Origin: Hwanghaeella sp965227365
Lineage (GTDB): Bacteria > Pseudomonadota > Alphaproteobacteria > UBA8366 > Aestuariispiraceae
Assembly: GCF_965227365.1 (NCBI RefSeq)
Contig: NZ_OZ245754.1
Coordinates: forward strand, 3,968,001-4,032,000
Length of the DNA: 64,000 nt
Direction of reading: 5' to 3'
Below the pieces are notes generated by a model, which did not search any database, was not told where the DNA came from, and saw only the letters and a program-made list of their open reading frames with translations. Made by a program: the position numbers and the translations under genes. Shown in pieces: positions 61,708-64,000 of the stretch (the first letter of the stretch is position 1; every line of letters starts with the position of its first letter).

Positions 61708-62850
61708 ATGCAGGAGCATGTTTTCACCAATTGCAGGCTGGTCCTTGCCGACGAAGTCGTTGAGGGGACCCTTGTCGTCCAGGACGGCGCGATAGCGGCA
61801 ATAGACCATGGCGTCTCTTCCACTCCCGGCGCGACGGACCTGGAAGGAGACCTCCTGATTCCCGGCTTGGTCGAGTTGCACACCGACAATCTGGAGCGGC
61901 ACCTGCTGCCGCGCCCAAAGGCTCATTGGCCGGCCATCGCGGCCGTAATCGCCCATGACTCGCAAATCGCATCCTCCGGCATCACGACGGTCTATGATGC
62001 GATGGCGATCGGTGACATCCAGTCAGGCAGCATGCGCAAGAAGCGGCTGGAAGACATGACGGCCGCACTTCGCGAAGCGAAAGAGCATGGCGTTCTGAAA
62101 GCGGAGCACATCCTGCATTTGCGCTGCGAGGTAAGCGATCCCGCCATGCAGGAAATGTTGGAACCGTTACTGCACTCGCCGGATCTGGGGTTGCTCTCCG
62201 TGATGGATCACACCCCCGGCCAGCGGCAATTCGTCTCCGAGGAAACCTACCGACACTACTATCAAGCCAAGTTCAATCTGACCGACAACGAAATGAACGA
62301 CTTCATCGCCGCACGGCGGGAGGATCAGAAGATCCATTCCAAGCGCAATCGAAACTTCGTCGTCGAACAGGCCCGGCAGCGGAAGGTTCATCTGGCAAGC
62401 CATGACGACGCTACCTTGGATCATGTCGAGGAAGCGGTGGAAGACGGCATGACAATCGCCGAGTTCCCGACCACCGTCGATGCCGCGAAAGCCTCCCATG
62501 AAGCCGGGCTGGCTGTCATGATGGGTGGACCGAACCTGGTGCGTGGCGGCTCCCATTCCGGCAACGTCTCTGCCCGCGAATTGGCGGAGCACGGCGTGCT
62601 GGACGTGATTTCCAGCGACTATGCGCCGGCCAGCCTGCTGCACGCCGCCATGCTTCTTGCGGACACCGTGGAAGACTACGACCTGCCCCGCGCCGTCGCG
62701 ACAGTAACCAAGACGCCCGCGGCCGCCGCCGGCCTGACAGATCGCGGCGAAATCACCATCGGCAAGAAAGCGGATCTCGTCCGCATCTGGGGTTCCGCCC
62801 TGCATCCGATCATCACAGGTGTATGGCGGGACGGGGAACGCGTCGCATGA
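61708..62850 (+). CDS. phnM: PhnM, RPnTP diphosphohydrolase
   Basis: A 380-residue amidohydrolase that removes pyrophosphate from the ribosyl-triphosphate phosphonate. The metal-binding HTDNLERH (about 58-65) and SSDYAPASLL are present. The preceding 30 bases are AT-rich. The TGA overlaps the phnN ATG. Confidence 0.96.
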   Translation: MQEHVFTNCRLVLADEVVEGTLVVQDGAIAAIDHGVSSTPGATDLEGDLLIPGLVELHTDNLERHLLPRPKAHWPAIAAVIAHDSQIASSGITTVYDAMAIGDIQSGSMRKKRLEDMTAALREAKEHGVLKAEHILHLRCEVSDPAMQEMLEPLLHSPDLGLLSVMDHTPGQRQFVSEETYRHYYQAKFNLTDNEMNDFIAARREDQKIHSKRNRNFVVEQARQRKVHLASHDDATLDHVEEAVEDGMTIAEFPTTVDAAKASHEAGLAVMMGGPNLVRGGSHSGNVSARELAEHGVLDVISSDYAPASLLHAAMLLADTVEDYDLPRAVATVTKTPAAAAGLTDRGEITIGKKADLVRIWGSALHPIITGVWRDGERVA

Positions 62851-63437
62851 CCAACGGGCTGCAGGATGCCGTTCGTACCCCGTTCGCCGACGGTCTGGAA
62901 GCCGGCAGACTGGTGTTGGTGGTCGGCCCCAGCGGCGTCGGCGTGGACACGCTCATCGACGCCGCCCGACGGGAATACGGATCCAATCCCCGTTACCATT
63001 TCGTGCGACGCACGATTACGCGCCCGGCCGGGTCGGTCGGAGAAGATCACGACCCCATCGATATAGACGCCTTTCGCAGACGGCGCGACGAAGGTGATTT
63101 CGCGTTGGCCTGGGAAGCCCATGGTCTGGGATACGGCATCCCACTGTCTCTAGAGGACAATCTGCGCGCCGAACAAACGGTAGTCGTCAATGCCTCCAGA
63201 ACCGTTATTGAGGAAGCGCGTGTCCGCTATCCTCGATTGACCGTCGCCTCGATCACGGCCTCTCCAACTGTACTGGCGCAACGGCTGGCAGGGCGGAAGC
63301 GAGAAAGCGCAGAGGAAATTGAACGCCGGCTGAAGCGGGCCGGACTCGGCTTCCCGGATGGCGGCGACGTTGTCACCATAAACAATGACGGCGCATTGGA
63401 AGAGAGTGTGACGCTGTTTCTGGAGCTGCTGCGTTGA
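62847..63437 (+). CDS. phnN: PhnN, ribose 1,5-bisphosphokinase (Walker A altered)
   Basis: A 196-residue guanylate-kinase-fold protein that would convert ribose 1,5-bisphosphate to PRPP. The phosphate loop reads GPSGVGVDT where the family has GxSGxGKD; the lysine is a valine (codon GTG). The rest, such as FVRRTITRPAG, is intact. It overlaps phnM by four bases and is the last phn gene in view. Activity may be reduced or lost. Confidence 0.9.
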   Translation: MTNGLQDAVRTPFADGLEAGRLVLVVGPSGVGVDTLIDAARREYGSNPRYHFVRRTITRPAGSVGEDHDPIDIDAFRRRRDEGDFALAWEAHGLGYGIPLSLEDNLRAEQTVVVNASRTVIEEARVRYPRLTVASITASPTVLAQRLAGRKRESAEEIERRLKRAGLGFPDGGDVVTINNDGALEESVTLFLELLR

Positions 63438-63507
63438 AGGCATTTGGTTGCACCAAAGCACGTTCGCCCCAATATGATTGTTCGGATCAACCAATCAGAG
63501 CATCACT

Positions 63508-63936
63508 ATGTTCCATCGCTTGCCATCCTCGGTTCTGACCGCCGCCGTTTTCGCCTCCTTCCTGGGTAATGCCGCTTATGCCGCGGACGAGAGCCTGTCC
63601 GACAAGGCTGCCAGCTGGTGGGAAAGCGTGAAGGAGTATTCGGCCGAAAAGGCGGAAGAAATCTCCGAAGCGACCAGCGAAATGATGGACGACATGGCCG
63701 ACGAGATCGAAGAGTTGAAGGAAGCGTCTGCCGAATTCGCCGACGAGTCCTCCGATGCTGCGAACGAGGAACTCGAAGAGCTTCTGAAGAATGCCGAGGA
63801 GGCCTCAGAAAAGCTCAAGAAAGCTTCCGGCGACGCCTGGGAAGACGCCAAGGAAGAGTTCGACGAGGCCTATAAGGCTTTGGAGGAAGCCGTTGAGAAC
63901 CGCAAGGAAGCCGTAACCCGCGAAGGACGATCCTAA
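63508..63936 (+). CDS. Secreted acidic helical protein, unknown function
   Basis: A 142-residue protein with a signal peptide (about 1-24, cut after NAAYA) and a mature chain that is almost entirely Glu/Ala/Lys-rich helix with no Cys. No family was recognised. It is 70 bases after phnN and might be co-transcribed. The amphipathic repeats resemble apolipoprotein-like or coiled-coil proteins (inference). The following 64 bases to the window end hold nothing recognisable. Confidence 0.7.
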   Translation: MFHRLPSSVLTAAVFASFLGNAAYAADESLSDKAASWWESVKEYSAEKAEEISEATSEMMDDMADEIEELKEASAEFADESSDAANEELEELLKNAEEASEKLKKASGDAWEDAKEEFDEAYKALEEAVENRKEAVTREGRS

Positions 63937-64000
63937 ACGGCGCCGACGGGTATCCGTGCGACGATACGACAGGATTCCCCTTCCCCCGGGTCGCCGAAAA

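Overview
This 64-kb window looks like chromosomal DNA from a high-GC, probably free-living or marine alphaproteobacterium of the Rhodospirillales type. The inference rests on gene order (hflK-hflC-DUF2065-degP beside serB, miaA and ilvBNC; mreBCD-mrdA-rodA; mgtE joined to rimK; a phnF/phnG-N C-P lyase locus) and on protein style. No insertion sequence, prophage, integrase, CRISPR array or rRNA was seen. One tRNA gene (Lys, anticodon CTT) is present.

Region 1 (0-21 kb) is housekeeping. It holds an extra HflK/HflC-like SPFH pair, an Mrp/ApbC Fe-S carrier, canonical hflK-hflC with a DUF2065 protein, and a DegP-type periplasmic protease. These are followed by a PcaD-like hydrolase, serB, ytoQ, miaA, the branched-chain amino acid genes ilvB-ilvN-ilvC ending in a UUCG-loop terminator, an AT-rich 0.7-kb gap, and the rod-shape operon mreB-mreC-mreD-mrdA-rodA.

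Region 2 (21-33 kb) starts with a minus-strand run dctP-dctQ-dctM-marR-iorA-iorB. It reads as one self-regulated operon that imports a carboxylate and oxidises an aryl-pyruvate to the aryl-acetyl-CoA. Next come a small unknown protein and the divergent cassette mgtE-rimB-rimK-aspartoacylase-like, in which every stop overlaps the next start.

Region 3 (33-47 kb) is the most unusual part. A betaine-type ABC transporter (proX, proV and a permease with two fused permease domains) is followed by a choline-kinase-like phosphotransferase, a DMGDH/GcvT-type FAD oxidoreductase and an aldehyde dehydrogenase. Divergent from it are a DeoR regulator and an inositol-monophosphatase-family enzyme. A second oxidoreductase/kinase pair follows. 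Similar CCACAWAA elements lie in front of both halves. I infer a catabolic system for an N-methylated or betaine-like compound that may pass through phosphorylated intermediates.

Region 4 (47-64 kb) holds a beta-CASP metallo-hydrolase, a LOG-family protein, an FtsH that is probably a second copy, an AruH-like aminotransferase, a Ni/Co-type cluster (TauE-like permease, cupin, DUF1007, NicO exporter), and the carbon-phosphorus lyase operon phnGHIJKLMN with divergent phnF and a palindromic operator. The PhnN here lacks the Walker A lysine. The last gene is a small secreted acidic helical protein.
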